Source: Osedax fenrisi (lineage: Eukaryota; Annelida; Polychaeta; Sabellida; Siboglinidae). Taken from it: 64,000 nucleotides of DNA. Each line of letters opens with the position of its first letter. Positions within the stretch are counted from its first letter, which is position 1. The translations under genes were made by a program, and so were the position numbers. The notes below the pieces were generated by a model. That model did no database searches. It saw only the letters and a program-made list of their open reading frames with translations, and was not told the origin of the DNA. This document shows, piece by piece, positions 28,001 to 41,156 of this stretch. The stretch lies in NCBI GenBank assembly GCA_964019155.1, contig OZ025244.1, positions 14,078,013 through 14,142,012 of the forward strand. Direction: 5' to 3'.

Positions 28001-28306
28001 TGCCTGTGTGGCTCAGTTGGCTAAGATGTCAGACACACAATAACCATGACTCGGGTTCGAGCCTCGTCAGGATAATTAAAATAGGTATTAAAATAATAGT
28101 TAGAAGATATCGTATATGATTGGGTATACATAAATGTTCGCCTATCGTTAAAACCATGGATGCCTTAATATGAGAGGGGCTTCGAAGGGACATTAGAGCC
28201 ATATACTATATATTATATTATATGTTATAAGTGAAAAACGTCATCTAAGTTCTGGATGGGATTAAATGACTACACCAAATACAAATAACAATAACAATAA
28301 CAATAT
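28001..28306 (+). repeat. tRNA-derived SINE
   Basis: The head has a pol III A box TGGCTCAGTTGG (28009-28020) and B box GGTTCGAGCC (28054-28063) at tRNA-like spacing. The body contains ATGGATGCCTTAATATGAGA. The conserved 3' part AACGTCATCTAAGTTCTGG runs into an ACAAATAACAATAACAAT tail. Related copies are at 43170, 35620, 21253 and, head only, 29727. Confidence 0.85.
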
Positions 28307-28679
28307 AATTTTGTTATATTACAAATTAACTTAATAATTATATTCTACATCATTACCTTTAATGTATTTAGTAAATCGGATTAAAAATTAATAAAGGATA
28401 TATTTATAATTCCATATTATTAAATTATACTTTTAGGAAAAAACTTCCACCAATTTCAATTATCAATACAATTTAATATGTGAAAATATTCAAATAAATA
28501 TTAATATAATAATGTTGTTCAATTACAATTATTAACTTTTGTATTCAATTATACAACATTATGTAATGTATTATATATTAAATATATAGTACACTTGTAT
28601 ATTTACATAAACTAGAATAATCATGTCATATATTTAGGTCCCAGAGGTGCCGAGGACATAATGCATAACATTTGTTAAA

Positions 28680-29260
28680 AGCACGTGACTTAATTATAAT
28701 TAAAGAGGGCGGCTACGTCACGGTGGTTTGACTAGGAGGGGGGCGTGGCCATAAATGTAAACACGCCTCCTCAGCATAACTATAGTCTCACGGTTCGGTG
28801 CTATCATGATGGAGGTGGTGGATATCGCGTTAGCACGGGGGTCAGTGGTAAATAAGTGGTAGGAATGAGTCATTAATCGTTAGATTAGGACACGAGAGAG
28901 CCAGAGGTAGCGAGACGCGCGTGTGTAAATAAATATACAGTTAATTAAATATAGATTACCGACTGGCACACATACGCGAGAGAGTATAGCTAATTACGTG
29001 TCCTTATGGACATGCCCTTGGTATCGTCACCGCGACCTATCGACGCTAAATCAACTGGTCGGTGTAGGGTTACCGGAAGGGTACAAGGTAGTGGGTAAGT
29101 AGGTAGTCCCCCTAGGGTAAACCACGTCATCTATACATTACGAGTGTGTCCCCGCGTATGTGTATACGGCGCACACTGTACGCGCACGTATATGTGCATG
29201 TTAAGTGCACGTGTACTCGTGGTATCGTCATTCTATATTAACATTATTGCGTGTAAATAT
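28680..29260. promoter_or_regulatory. GC-richer island with possible first exons
   Basis: CACGTGAC at 28682, GGGGGGCGTGG at about 28739 and a TACGTCA motif precede an ATGATGG at 28806 that opens 14 codons up to a GTAAAT donor, and the longer candidate exon at 29006. The density of CpG and of palindromic motifs suggests a promoter, plus strand favoured. Confidence 0.3.
29006..29094 (+). CDS. possible first coding exon, unknown protein
   Basis: ATG with an in-frame TAA twelve bases upstream opens 29 codons (MDMPLVSSPRPIDAKSTGRC onward), free of low-complexity TA sequence, and ends at a strong donor GTGG|GTAAGT in phase 2. It follows a promoter-like island. I do not recognise the sequence and found no second exon downstream within the window, so it may also be an untranslated leader or a chance frame. 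Confidence 0.25.
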
Positions 29261-29569
29261 GTAGGCGATTCGTGTGACCTATATGATTAAGTACACTATT
29301 GTATACATGCATATTAGTGATGACTCACAATAGTATCACGTGATAACGGAATGCTCCTGAACATCGTACATCACGTGATCAATACTGGACATTTACTTCA
29401 CGTGATACATATACTGATACTCCGCCCTACTTATAGCAACTGTACATAATGTGAAGCATAGCTAACGAATACTATGCAATACTAAATAATCATGTAGTAT
29501 TATAATTATATTAATATACTATATACTAATACAACTTACTAAGAATACGACGTACACAATAATCAGAGG

Positions 29570-29700
29570 GTAGAATATGATTCAGATATACGGATCCCAA
29601 TGCGTGGAACATTCTCCCAACAAACTTCGTGCGATGAACTGAATTCACTCAAAATACTTAGAAATGTTATTTTCACTTTTATATTTCACAACTAATACAT
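29570..29700 (+). pseudogene. LINE reverse transcriptase C-terminal scrap
   Basis: DPNAWNILPTNFVR, then after a frame change LNSLKILRNVIFTF, fits the 'aWN.LP......sl..Fk..l' block that closes many LINE ORF2 proteins. Too short to classify. Confidence 0.45.
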
Positions 29701-29726
29701 TATAATTATATATATATATATATAAA

Positions 29727-29860
29727 CTACATGTATGGCTCAGTAGTTAGGGCATCAGACAAACAAACAACACTGCTTGTATAAGTAGGACGTTGACTGC
29801 TAACGAGGCCGTCTGAGATTTACCCATCCTTTCCCATACATTAATGAAAATAAATATAAA
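29727..29860 (+). repeat. SINE head fragment
   Basis: TGGCTCAGTAGTTAGGGCAT followed by CAGAC matches the A-box half of the SINE at 28001; the B box is degraded and the body is absent. Confidence 0.45.
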
Positions 29861-29864
29861 TATG

Positions 29865-29912
<48 letters not shown>

Positions 29913-31045
29913 ACTTGATAGATTATGTGCTAATGAATATGGTTTACCTGATTTACTATTATATTATTAATAAGTAACTTATATAACTGTTATTATATAT
30001 CTAGTTAGTTTGTATCGATCATAGGAATCTTTGTTATTATATATACAATTTAAATATATATTCTGAGCATCAAATGTTACCTCTTTTCGATTCAGTGATT
30101 ACGTTAACATAATTATGCCTTTAAATTTTAGCGTAAATTATAAAAAGGTAGATATGTTTACAAAACAAACCCGTATTTATACAGTATTTAAACTGGAAGG
30201 TGTTATCGCACCGGACTACCACACCGGATACGTAGGGTCACTAGTCGTACACGTGTGACAACACACCACGTGACCTACTAACACGTGACTATCACCGTGA
30301 CTACTACTACTACTACCGGTACTGCCATCGCTGCGGTTAACATCTGCCCTGATGACGTCACACCTCTCGTGTGTGTTACGTAATATGTGTGTGTGGCACG
30401 TGACCGGAAGGAGACACCATCATCACGTGACTAGAACAGCGCCGCACGTGACTACACTACTATATTACCACGATACGCATTATGGTGTAATCGTATAGGT
30501 GACGCAATAGACGTAATATTACGCAATTGTGTGTACGATTATGTCAATACTAATGACCTAATGATATATAATAACTGCCGTATAAGGGAAGTATTATATA
30601 CGGCTATACGGGCCTGTACCTAGGCACAGTTATTACACTTAAATAAATGTAGATTTATATTTAGCACACACACACTTATATATGTGACTGAATATAGGTC
30701 ATCTCTCATTGACTATAGTGTCGCTATGTATCTAACCCAGCTCACCCCTAGTAGGGTGTAAAGGGTTACCGGTCACGTGTTAAGTGTACATCTTACATTG
30801 TTTACATTGCGCACATTGTACCCTTTCTATGTGTTTCTCTCGTATATAGAAGTAATATATACATATAGAGAAAGGGTATATGGGTACAGTATTGAGGTAT
30901 ACCTCTCTCTACCATATCTCCTTACTTCTTCATCTTTTGTTTGCAATAAGTAATATGTTCTACATGGTTTTATTTGTATATATGAATTATAAACTATATG
31001 ATAGGTTATTATAATATATTATTCAATATGTTTTGATATTGAAGT

Positions 31046-31084
<39 letters not shown>

Positions 31085-31563
31085 GTATATAAATCTCTTT
31101 ATCGCAATCGCTCATAAATATAATGAATGACGCATGTGTCCACCTCTAAACCGACTAAAGTGCTAGTATTAAGCATTATAACTTTCCGTTATTTCCCTAG
31201 AGCCAGGATTTAATGTCCTATCGCATAATGTCCTCCCTTATAAGGGTATCTTTAAAACCGTATTTATAACAACTATGTTGATGAGTGAGGAACCACGGTT
31301 AATATTATATTTAATATTTTATTGATATTTTACCTATATGAGATACTATTTAAATTCACTAAATTCTATTTGTATTTATAATTAGAACTATGTATTATAT
31401 TCATGAATAGTCTATAGATATTTTATAATTTATAAACTATAAATACAATGTAATTAAGTTCTCATATAAATTCAAAATTTTAAAAATATAAACATTACTA
31501 ATAATAACATTATAATAAAAGTAGTATAATTGAAAAAAAGTAAGTACATATATTGACTTACTA

Positions 31564-32457
31564 GGGGAAAGTAACCTAATACGGACACTTTAACAATACA
31601 TGGTCTTAACATTTTATGACTCAATATTTGTATTCAAAAATTACAATATTAATAACATATTAATATTATATGATTGATTTATTGTGATTTAAAATTTGTA
31701 TTTAATCTTGTTATTCAATAGATAACGCGGGTGTCTGTATTCGGCACCCATGTTCGAATACGGACACTCTGTGTTATAATACGGATACCCTATCTACCAC
31801 TAAATGAACTATATATTATGGATGAAATAATCAGATAAATTACAATTACATTATTTATGATTAATTTTATGAATAATTTAATATAATTTAATTATTAATT
31901 AATTCATTTCATTGTATTATTTTAATGGATAATAGATAATGGATAATGGATAATACAAGTTAAGTATCTATATATAATACCATTATTAGATTTAGCTTCA
32001 TTGGTAGTATTAATATTATAACTCACGCTATTTTTATGAAAATAATAATAGTTTACACGCGTAGTTTGGTTATAGGGTATCAGTATTAATACATCTAGCG
32101 TGTATGTATTATGGATTTATATGACATCTAGATATATGCTTATAACTTAATTAATATTTGATTACAAATAGAGAAATTATGTATATAATGTTTAATATGC
32201 TTTAGTTTTTAATAATATATTGTTATGTTTTATATCGATACATTTTTTATCCTTTTAAGAAGGTTTAAGTTGAATATTTGTTTCATAAATTTAAAAAGTA
32301 ATAAATAAATACTATTATATATCAGCACTATTAAAAAAAAACTTATTTAGACTATTTATATAATTATGAATATGTTATTCATTAAATATTTTACATAGTA
32401 TTTATAGTTTCTGAGATATCGAGAGTGTTTGTATTCGGTTGCTTTCCCTTATCCCCA
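31564..32457. mobile_element. non-autonomous TIR element with internal TIR-like copies
   Basis: Left end AGGGGAAAGTAACCTAATAC then GGACACT. The right end's complement is GGGGATAAGGGAAAGCAACC then GAATACAAACACT. Inside, at about 31722-31790, GAATACGGACAC-like motifs recur four times in both orientations. No ORF. Confidence 0.65.
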
Positions 32458-33950
32458 ATTCGAAGCAGTGTGTAACCCCTTTAAAATATACTTATATATA
32501 TATATTATAGTATTAAAGTTATAGTTCTTTATAAGTGTGTACTTTTGCCTGTTCTTTATATGTAAATTAGCAAGGGACTTAACCTCATTTCATTTCCTCG
32601 CTATTACGCATGCGTACATCATTGATTATGACTCACCGCGGTGTCAGATTCATCTAGAGATCGTGGGTGGTCCGTGAACAATAGGCTAGTAGGCTAACTA
32701 AGCGTATTAACAGTGTTACCATCAGTACGACCTATAGTAAGCCTAGCTAACAGTTGTATATCGCTAATGGCCTAACAGTCAAACTCTATTGATTTGCGTG
32801 CATGTGTATCTACTGTAATACCATAACATACATTTGTTATAAGTTTTCTAACTGTTTTTTAATTTATTAAATGGAAATCATTACAAAGTTTTTTTGCTAA
32901 AGGTCTTCAAATTAAGATCAGTAAATATAGTGTAATGGTGTCACTAGTGTGTTTTTATAATTTACGATAATTAAATTAAGCATTTAAACCACCTAAACTA
33001 TGTATAATATTATATTGATATCAATGATACGCACTTATTTATATATTATAATGTCACTCTATTGACAATATGCTTTACCTAAAGATACGTTGGGAAGTTC
33101 GGAAATCTATGGATTTAAATTGAAATAAATTCATCAACTAATCCTAATTCCCAGGAGAATGTACTGCGATATCATCAATTTCACACATAAATTAATCACA
33201 GGGGTTATGTAATAGTTACTATTCTGATCAATACTATATCAACTCATCAATTTAATTATATAGGAGTTTTATATTGGATAATAAATAAAATAAAGATACA
33301 TAAATAAAATAATAATGAATATAATATTACAAATATTAATAAAAACGAAATAAACTTATTAACTATTAACGATTTAGATATCAAATAATAATAAATATTA
33401 AAAAAGATTAGAGAATTTTAAAAATAATTAGAGAGTAAAATAAAAAATAATATATCAACTAAATAAAATTGTAATATAATAAATAACATCGTAATTAAAA
33501 AGAAAATTAAATGATCTCCAAATTATATAAAATATGAATTCAATAATGATAAACAAATAAAAAATCTAAGTCATATTTTTTAATGCATAATACAATTGAT
33601 ATCTACAATTAATAATCTCAATAGGATATCTATCTAAGTCAATATATATTAAATCTGCATTAAACGTCGTTTGTTTACTATATGTTTATCAGTAGGAACT
33701 TTCCTCTAAAATTTAAACTAACTTCTAATAAACATATATATTCATAAAATAAATATAGGTATAATAGCTATAATATAATAAATTATAAACCGATATCGAT
33801 AAGTCAATTATATAAAATATTATAAACAATATCATTTAATACAATTATTAATACAATATTAATGCAATAGACTATACAAAATAATAACATAATAAATTCC
33901 ACCCAATATTTTTTTCTCAGCAAAAAAAAACAAAATACAACATAAACACA
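32458..33950. other. AT-rich, no gene seen
   Basis: A moderate-GC patch at 32590-32810 and very AT-rich sequence from 33240 on. I find no exons. Confidence 0.45.
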
Positions 33951-33959
33951 GAATTGAAT

Positions 33960-35100
33960 ATAAAAAGAATATAAACAATACTTTAATTTTAGTCAATGTT
34001 TTTGTACAATTGACTAATCTATAGTACACTAGGTAACTATTGAATCAGAGGTATTGCTCTTGAACTGTTATTAAACTACTGAACAACTATTTATATAATA
34101 GAATACAAATTATACGACACATCATAATCTGATATTATCTCACATACTATAGGATACTTCAAGGCTCCATACTAGTTTCATTAATGTGTATAATATATCT
34201 CTATGATCTACCATTATATTTTGTTAATTAAATGTACATTATATTCGGATTATACTACTATTTGTACAATTGCAACTTGTATTGTTATATAACCGTAAAA
34301 CTTTATAAAAAAACCATTATAAAAATAGAAAAATAGCATAAAAATGATAATTTATAACTAATTATTAATAAAACATAAATTATAAATGTCAACGTATGTA
34401 AATATATATATCTCATACTTCATTAAATGATACACTACTAACTAACATATATAATTATATGTTTAATCTTGATTGAAAACTTGAATTCAACTCATATTAA
34501 TTTAATAATATACTATCAACAATATTTAATTTTGTATATGCAAGTTGACATAAGTAATTAACATACCCTTATAATCATATATACTGGTATTTTTTACTAC
34601 CTTACTTATGGAATTATATTATGTGGACACATTCTCAAATAATATTGTATATACAACTATTGTTTTTAAACTATACGAATAATAATGATAACAAATTTAG
34701 AGACCTAACATACAAGAGATATTCCTATCAAATAAAATACTAAATACACAAATATATATGCATCACAATATTGCTATCAATATCCAAATAACTTATCTGA
34801 AATACATAACAAAATAATAAATGAACTTTAAAAACAATAAACTTTAGCTTATACAAAAACCCTTGTGTAAACCTAAAATCTGATAATAAAATGTATTAAA
34901 AAATATATATTTAACTATTACATTTTTAAAGACCAATATTTCTATACCTTGTAATGTATATATGAATCACTGGTAATAATTAGAGAAGATCATGATCTTA
35001 TTGTGAAGCCACTAGTAATATACATAAAGAACATTGAAATATAATCTTAAAAGAAAATAAATGACATTACATTATTTCAATAAACTATATCTATCTATCT
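33960..35100 (+). pseudogene. decayed LINE copy, same (TATC)n-tail family as 14.6-17.4 kb
   Basis: RILQGSILVSLMCIIYLYDL at about 34151 is the RT 'PQGSilgPllFliYiNDL' block; further on, around 34575-34650, IFYYLTYGIILCGHI fits the 'l.Yg..lWg' block. Many stops. The copy ends near 35075-35098 with CAATAAACTATATCTATC and a short (TATC)n run, identical in type to the complement of the LINE end at 14648. Confidence 0.65.
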
Positions 35101-35149
35101 ACATATTGTATTATTTTATATTAAATCAAATGTATATTATTTATAACAA

Positions 35150-35155
35150 TTTATT
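35150..35155 (-). promoter_or_regulatory. possible poly(A) signal of the RhoGEF gene
   Basis: AATAAA on the minus strand, about 190 nt past the TGA at 35347. The region is AT-rich, so chance occurrence is likely enough to keep confidence low. Confidence 0.3.
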
Positions 35156-35346
35156 ACAACAAATGTGAAATTAACATACCTAAATTATATAAATATGCAA
35201 TTATATATATATATATATATGATTTGAATATGTATATATATATATACACTATAAAATATATCATATATAGATAATTGTGTATAACTCTATAATATAATAT
35301 AGGAATAGTTATTAATACTGAAATAATTTATGAAGGTCAATATAAT

Positions 35347-36194
35347 TCAATGTTTTATGGTCAGAGCATCTATCAATGATTTCCACAGGGTATTCTCGGA
35401 TGCATCTTTCGTCATGAATTCATGATTGACAGCTACTCTCTTGTTATCAGCATCAGTTATGTAATCATTGAGATCACATGGTTTCGCTTTAGATAAAATG
35501 GAAAAGCCATCAACTATAATGTAAATAGGAAGAAAATTAATGTATACATATATGGATGGTATTATTTATAATTAAATAATAAGTTAGATATTCTAAAAAC
35601 TAATATTTAAATATATTGTAATTTTGTTTGTCCTTCATCCTTTTCCGGGACTTAGATGAAGTTTTAATTTTAATCAAATGATTATAATGTTGCAATGATA
35701 CTGAAACCACTCTCATATTAAGGCATCCAATATTTTTATGAGAGCTGATAATTTTTTATAGAAAATTATATAAGATCACTCAAAGATAAATATTATTTTA
35801 GACCTAATAACTGGTTCGCCTAAAGATTTAACCCAGTTCCTACTACTTGTATATCTGACACACTGACAAACTGAGCTACATAGCTAGTTTAGCTGTACTA
35901 GTAATGTGAACAAATATTTATATAATAATTATTTAAATAATGTTTGTAAATAGTAATAATGAAACTAATATATTTACCATTTTTTAAGAAGTCAGTTGAA
36001 ATTATGTTGCGGACTTTGATTGGAGAATGAATAACGATAATAGTTGAATTTTGATCAATACTTCCTTCGCGAGTTAATAATATAATATCGTTGAAAACTA
36101 ATACGCAAGTTTGAATCCATTGTTTAGAGTTTGACCTCCACATGACCTCCCCGGCATAGATTAATTGTCTTACTCCGTCGTAAAGAAGAAACGG
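35347..36194 (-). CDS. PH domain exons and C-terminus of the RhoGEF gene
   Basis: Exon 36194-35978 starts PFLLYDGVRQLIYAGEVMWR and continues QTCVLVFNDIILLTREGS, the 'fLFND.lLlt' signature of a PH domain following a DH domain. Exon 35513-35347 (VDGFSILSKAKPCDLND..., ENTLWKSLIDALTIKH, TGA) supplies the last strands and the C-terminal helix with its invariant Trp. Donor AATG|GTAAAT joins acceptor TTATAG|TT in phase 1. The protein ends directly after the PH helix, with no PDZ-ligand tail. A complete SINE in the opposite orientation to those at 28.0 and 43.2 kb sits in the intron between the two exons. Confidence 0.85.
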
Positions 36195-36303
36195 CTATTT
36201 GAAGGAAAATTATTATTATTAATTATAATAATTGAATTTATTATATTATATTACATAAATATATAATATTAAGTAATATGTAATACTGTTAGGTATTTTA
36301 TTA

Positions 36304-36343
<40 letters not shown>

Positions 36344-39300
36344 ATATTACATAATATAATATGCTATTAAATAATGATATGCAGACCTCAACATCATCTT
36401 CGAATTGCAAATATTCTTCAATGTTATTAACAATAGAAATTGACTCCGGAAGATTTTCTTGTATTGCATTACTTCCGTATGTTTTAACTTTTAACGCTGT
36501 TTTAATAATGCATTATCATCAATATATAGATATAACACATGCTATAGTATATCTTACTAACATGTGACTATGTGTTTAAGTAAATATGTATCTTCAATTG
36601 TGTCCATCAGTGAAAGTTTCTCTATATAAGATACCAACATGTTGATGTGCTGAATATTCGTATGTAATTAAATACATATATAAATACAATAAATATTTAT
36701 ATACAAACTTGTATCGGTCTACAAAGAAAGCGTTCTATTGTAGAAATGTCACTTGTTAAATTCATGTGGTCGTTATCATCGAAAAAGCTTCGAATATCTT
36801 TATCTTTTTTTAATTCTTTAATAATTCTCATAGATCTTTTCAAACCACGTTCATATTTAATATACGCATCGGATGTAGTTATTATCTAATGTTTATTATG
36901 TAATGATTCTATTGTTGTATTATGTAATGCTCTATTGTGTATTACTAACTCTTGAGCTGTACACTTGCGCAACATGTTCCATAGACAATTGTTTATGTTC
37001 CAAGTTACAACATTTCGATAGTTCAATAATATGATATTCAGATATTGCTATTAACTGTAATTATTGTATTATTATTATTATTATTATTATTATTTATAAT
37101 AATATTATCAATATTATCATAATCATAATCATCATCATCATCATCATCATCATCATATATCGTAAAAACTAAACAGCAATATAACTATAATACAATTAAC
37201 AAGATGGTAACTCAAAATCACTCTAAATATTGTATCACTGACAATTTTCGTAAACAAATATTCCAATAAACTAATAAATACATGTTATTAAATTATAAAT
37301 TATATAATAGTAATATATTCCAGTTATCAACATATTGTCTAAAATAAATTATCATCTATATTTATTTAATATTCCTACAATAGTCATATAAAAGACGTAT
37401 ACAATATATTAATTAAATCAAAAACTTCATCTAAAAATGACCCTATCCCTTTATGAATACCACACAATGAATAATATTCTCAAAATATCTATATATTATC
37501 TGTAACCACAATTATCTGTAACTCAATTAATTATAACATATTCCCTCAATGTTTTATTTACATATATTAACATGTTTAAAATAAATCTAACCTCTATACC
37601 GACACCCTACTTAATTATAAACCAATATATCAATTACCTGTTATTAGTACATAAACAAAACCAAAATGCTGATAGGAAATCACACTCAATATAATTGCAC
37701 TTAGCATGATCACAGATTCTATATTAAAATCGTTTAATAATAACAATATAGCTCAATTAGTATTGCTTGCTTTATCATCAGCATCTATATATAATTGATC
37801 ATAATATTATTTTCCTTCGGTTATCCAATATATGCATTTTACAAATCAATTTTAAATAATAATCTCCACTATATTAAATTGTATCTTGAAAATATGAGTT
37901 TTTCTATATAAATTAATGACTGTATATCTGCATTTGCAATGTTGACACACAGTTTAAATAAATATAGTGTAACTTACCCACTATTATTTGTAATATATAT
38001 TATACATTAATACTTATTTAAAAAAAAAATCCTAATATTGAATACAAAATGTACGTTGACGATATACAAATACTATCCATTATCATATTTTCTAATATAA
38101 CTACACATAATAAAGACCTTTACAGCTGAATTATATAAAAAAAACAGGCTTTTAGAAAATTATTTACTATTAAACTTTTTTTTTCGACACTATTATACAG
38201 TTTTGAGTTATATAAGTATTATATATTTACATTGTTCAAATAAACTAATCAATCAATCATTCATTGAATATTAATCACCACTATCATCATCACATCATCA
38301 TCATCACATCATCATCATCATCATCATTATAATTAGTATTATTAGTAGTATTATTATATATTAGTGTTAATATTAATTACATGAATCACTTAAATAACTT
38401 ATTATATAACCTTTTCAATATTTTGAAATACCATCCGATGTTGTTGATTGGTCAATAAAGATCTGGATTCACAAGTGGTTCTACTTTTCAGTGGGCAGGA
38501 GTACTGTTCTACTCCTGATCTCATTGAAATTATGAACTCATCTTCTATGTCGAGAATTTTGCCGATTAAATTAAAACTCTCTTCTATTCTTGAATTGTTT
38601 TTCAACTATATATTAATGATATATATATTTATCATTACCATATTATTATATAACAATACAACATTAATAAAATAGTTATAAATTTACCTTATTAATAAAC
38701 GTATTGCCACATTCAAGAAATGAAGAATTCAATTCGTCGATTCTATTCAAAAGTCCATCTAAGAATATATAGAATATAATTATATTGGAATTTTATTATT
38801 ATTACTAATAATAATTTATATATATATATATATATACATTATCATATTTGTGATATCTAACTAACTATTTAGTTATCTATAATAATACAGTATTTTATAT
38901 AATTAAGTATATAATTAAGTATAGAATACTATCTAAATAAACCGTGTGTATCTCCTACAATGCTTATTTCATTATTCCAGAGACAAGGAGGTTTATTATT
39001 TAGCCTGCTTCGATGTTTATCATGGTTTACTGTGTATTTTCTATCGGATACAAGCAAATCTTTTGCATCAACATAGTTACCGGAATAGCCGAGTCCATTA
39101 CCATGGTTACTGCGATATCCACTAGAAGTATCGCTATCACCAGAAGAGGAACACGCTGAAGTTACTGTTTTGTTATGCTGACTTTACCATCATATTATAT
39201 AATAGATTGTATTATAGCAAATAGGACACATATTAATAATATAACTATATATATATATATATTATCTTTTTCTAACCTTTTAGATGACTAATTATATTTT

Positions 39301-41118
39301 TAGAAATAGATGCTGATCTCAATACCCGAACATTCCGACAATCGATCAGCTTTCTTTGTCTGGAGCAGGAGGTTTTCTTTACCTCGTTATCAATCTGAAG
39401 TACACCACCTCCTATTGTCTTATTCAAAGTGGGCGTATTTACGGTGATATCATCATGTAGAATTTTTGTCATGGGTGTATTTTTAAAAGAGTTTTGTAAA
39501 AGTATTTCCGAGGGATTTTGTAATACTATTCTAGGACGAAGTGCAGCTCTTTTGTATTTGATGTGAGGGGTAGTACAACGAGATGGAGAACTCGTGGGAG
39601 ACTGGCTGATACCCGCAGGAGACTGACTGATACCCGCAGGAGACTGTTGAATCAGGTTGTGACGTCCACTCAGACCGGAAACATTCTTAGCCTGGACATT
39701 AGTCATCGTGGAAGTTACATAATGTTTAGGGGACATACGAGAATATCTCTGTACTTCTATATGCACTTGTTCTTTACTCTTCCTACATAGTGAATTGGGG
39801 GGTTAAGGGTGATATATTATCATATTGTTACAGTTCACTGAATATATTATATATACCTATTTGACTCAACACAAATAGGAAATTCATAAGTATAACTTAT
39901 AGCTATAATCCATTAAAGTTTAGTATAGAGTACATATAATATTTAATAAGGAACTAAATATTAAAAATAGTATAACATTAATTTTGATTAACTTAAAAGT
40001 GTTACTATTGCATGCAATGCTAACACAAAAAAGCATATGTAATTTCATCACTTTTTTTATAAACATATATAATAAAAATATATTATTAAAATAGTCATAA
40101 TTCAAAAAACACAAAATAAAATATGTATTAAATTATGTTGGACATTTTTATCATAATTTTTTTTTAATCACAAATTGAAAAAACTAAAATACGACTTATA
40201 TCATAGAATGTATTGAACTGTCCAATAATACCAACTTTATTATAATACCATAATTATCAAAAATGTCCTTATTATACTTATTTTCTCATATATTTTCACA
40301 AAAATATAATGTCTATAGGCATCTATGTATGTCAGAAATTTAGTATAAAACATAGATCAGGGATTAACATTGAAGGCATGTTTCTATGTGATCTTACATT
40401 CAGGTTGCGTTAGTTAGCGAGTATAATAGATTATTAATATAACATTACAAAATAAAATAATAACAATCAATATGTGCATGTGAATGTAATAATATGTCAT
40501 GAAAAATGGGAAATATTTACTCGCAACTTTCTATTTCAATATTTACTAAAACTTAAGTAGTAGAAATCTCACTAAATAATAGTCCAAATAAGGTTATTAT
40601 TTGATATGTAATTTTATTTTGTAATATATATTAAATAAAAGGGTAAATTATAATACTTAATGTGTAGGCTGATAAATAATTCTGGCTCGGAAAGAGTGTT
40701 ATATAGACAAATATTATACAAACTATACATAGTTATCTTAATTACATAATTATAAATATGGTCTAGTTAAATATAGTAATGTTGTCACTATTGTCAATTA
40801 ATATTTGTTATTAATATGTGTTTATTATTTGTATTCCTATGTTTTTTAAGATTACTTAATATTACTCATTATATATATACATATAATTAAACACACATAG
40901 TTATAGCGAACATGACGATGGTAGCGAGGGAAGTGGCGGATAGATCGAGGGCAGTGATTGCATTAATCGCCATCACGTGATCGCCACTTCTTAGCCCAGC
41001 CAGTTCCGCCGTACCGTACCGACGTAGTCTACCCACTCGGGTCGGGTTACACCCTCGTAATGTGAACCCGTAGCCGTGTTCCACTCGCGGTATACATATC
41101 TGATAGGTAAAGGTAGTT

Positions 41119-41156
<38 letters not shown>

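Larger units (their letters stand above)
29095..31562. other. non-coding, dense CACGTGAC cluster
   Basis: A SINE head (29727-29860), a LINE 3' scrap (29570-29700) and (TA)n at 29869-29908 and 31050-31083 lie here. CACGTGA occurs at 29337, 29372, 29399, 30267, 30283, 30397, 30424 and 30445. No gene supported. Confidence 0.5.

Noticed and set aside
37108..37156. CRISPR-like repeats
   Set aside because: Plain (ATC)n microsatellite; no repeat-spacer pattern anywhere in the window.
40139..40270. Short TIR element with GGACATTTTT ends
   Set aside because: Inverted match of about 15 bp in very AT-rich sequence could be chance; no second copy seen.
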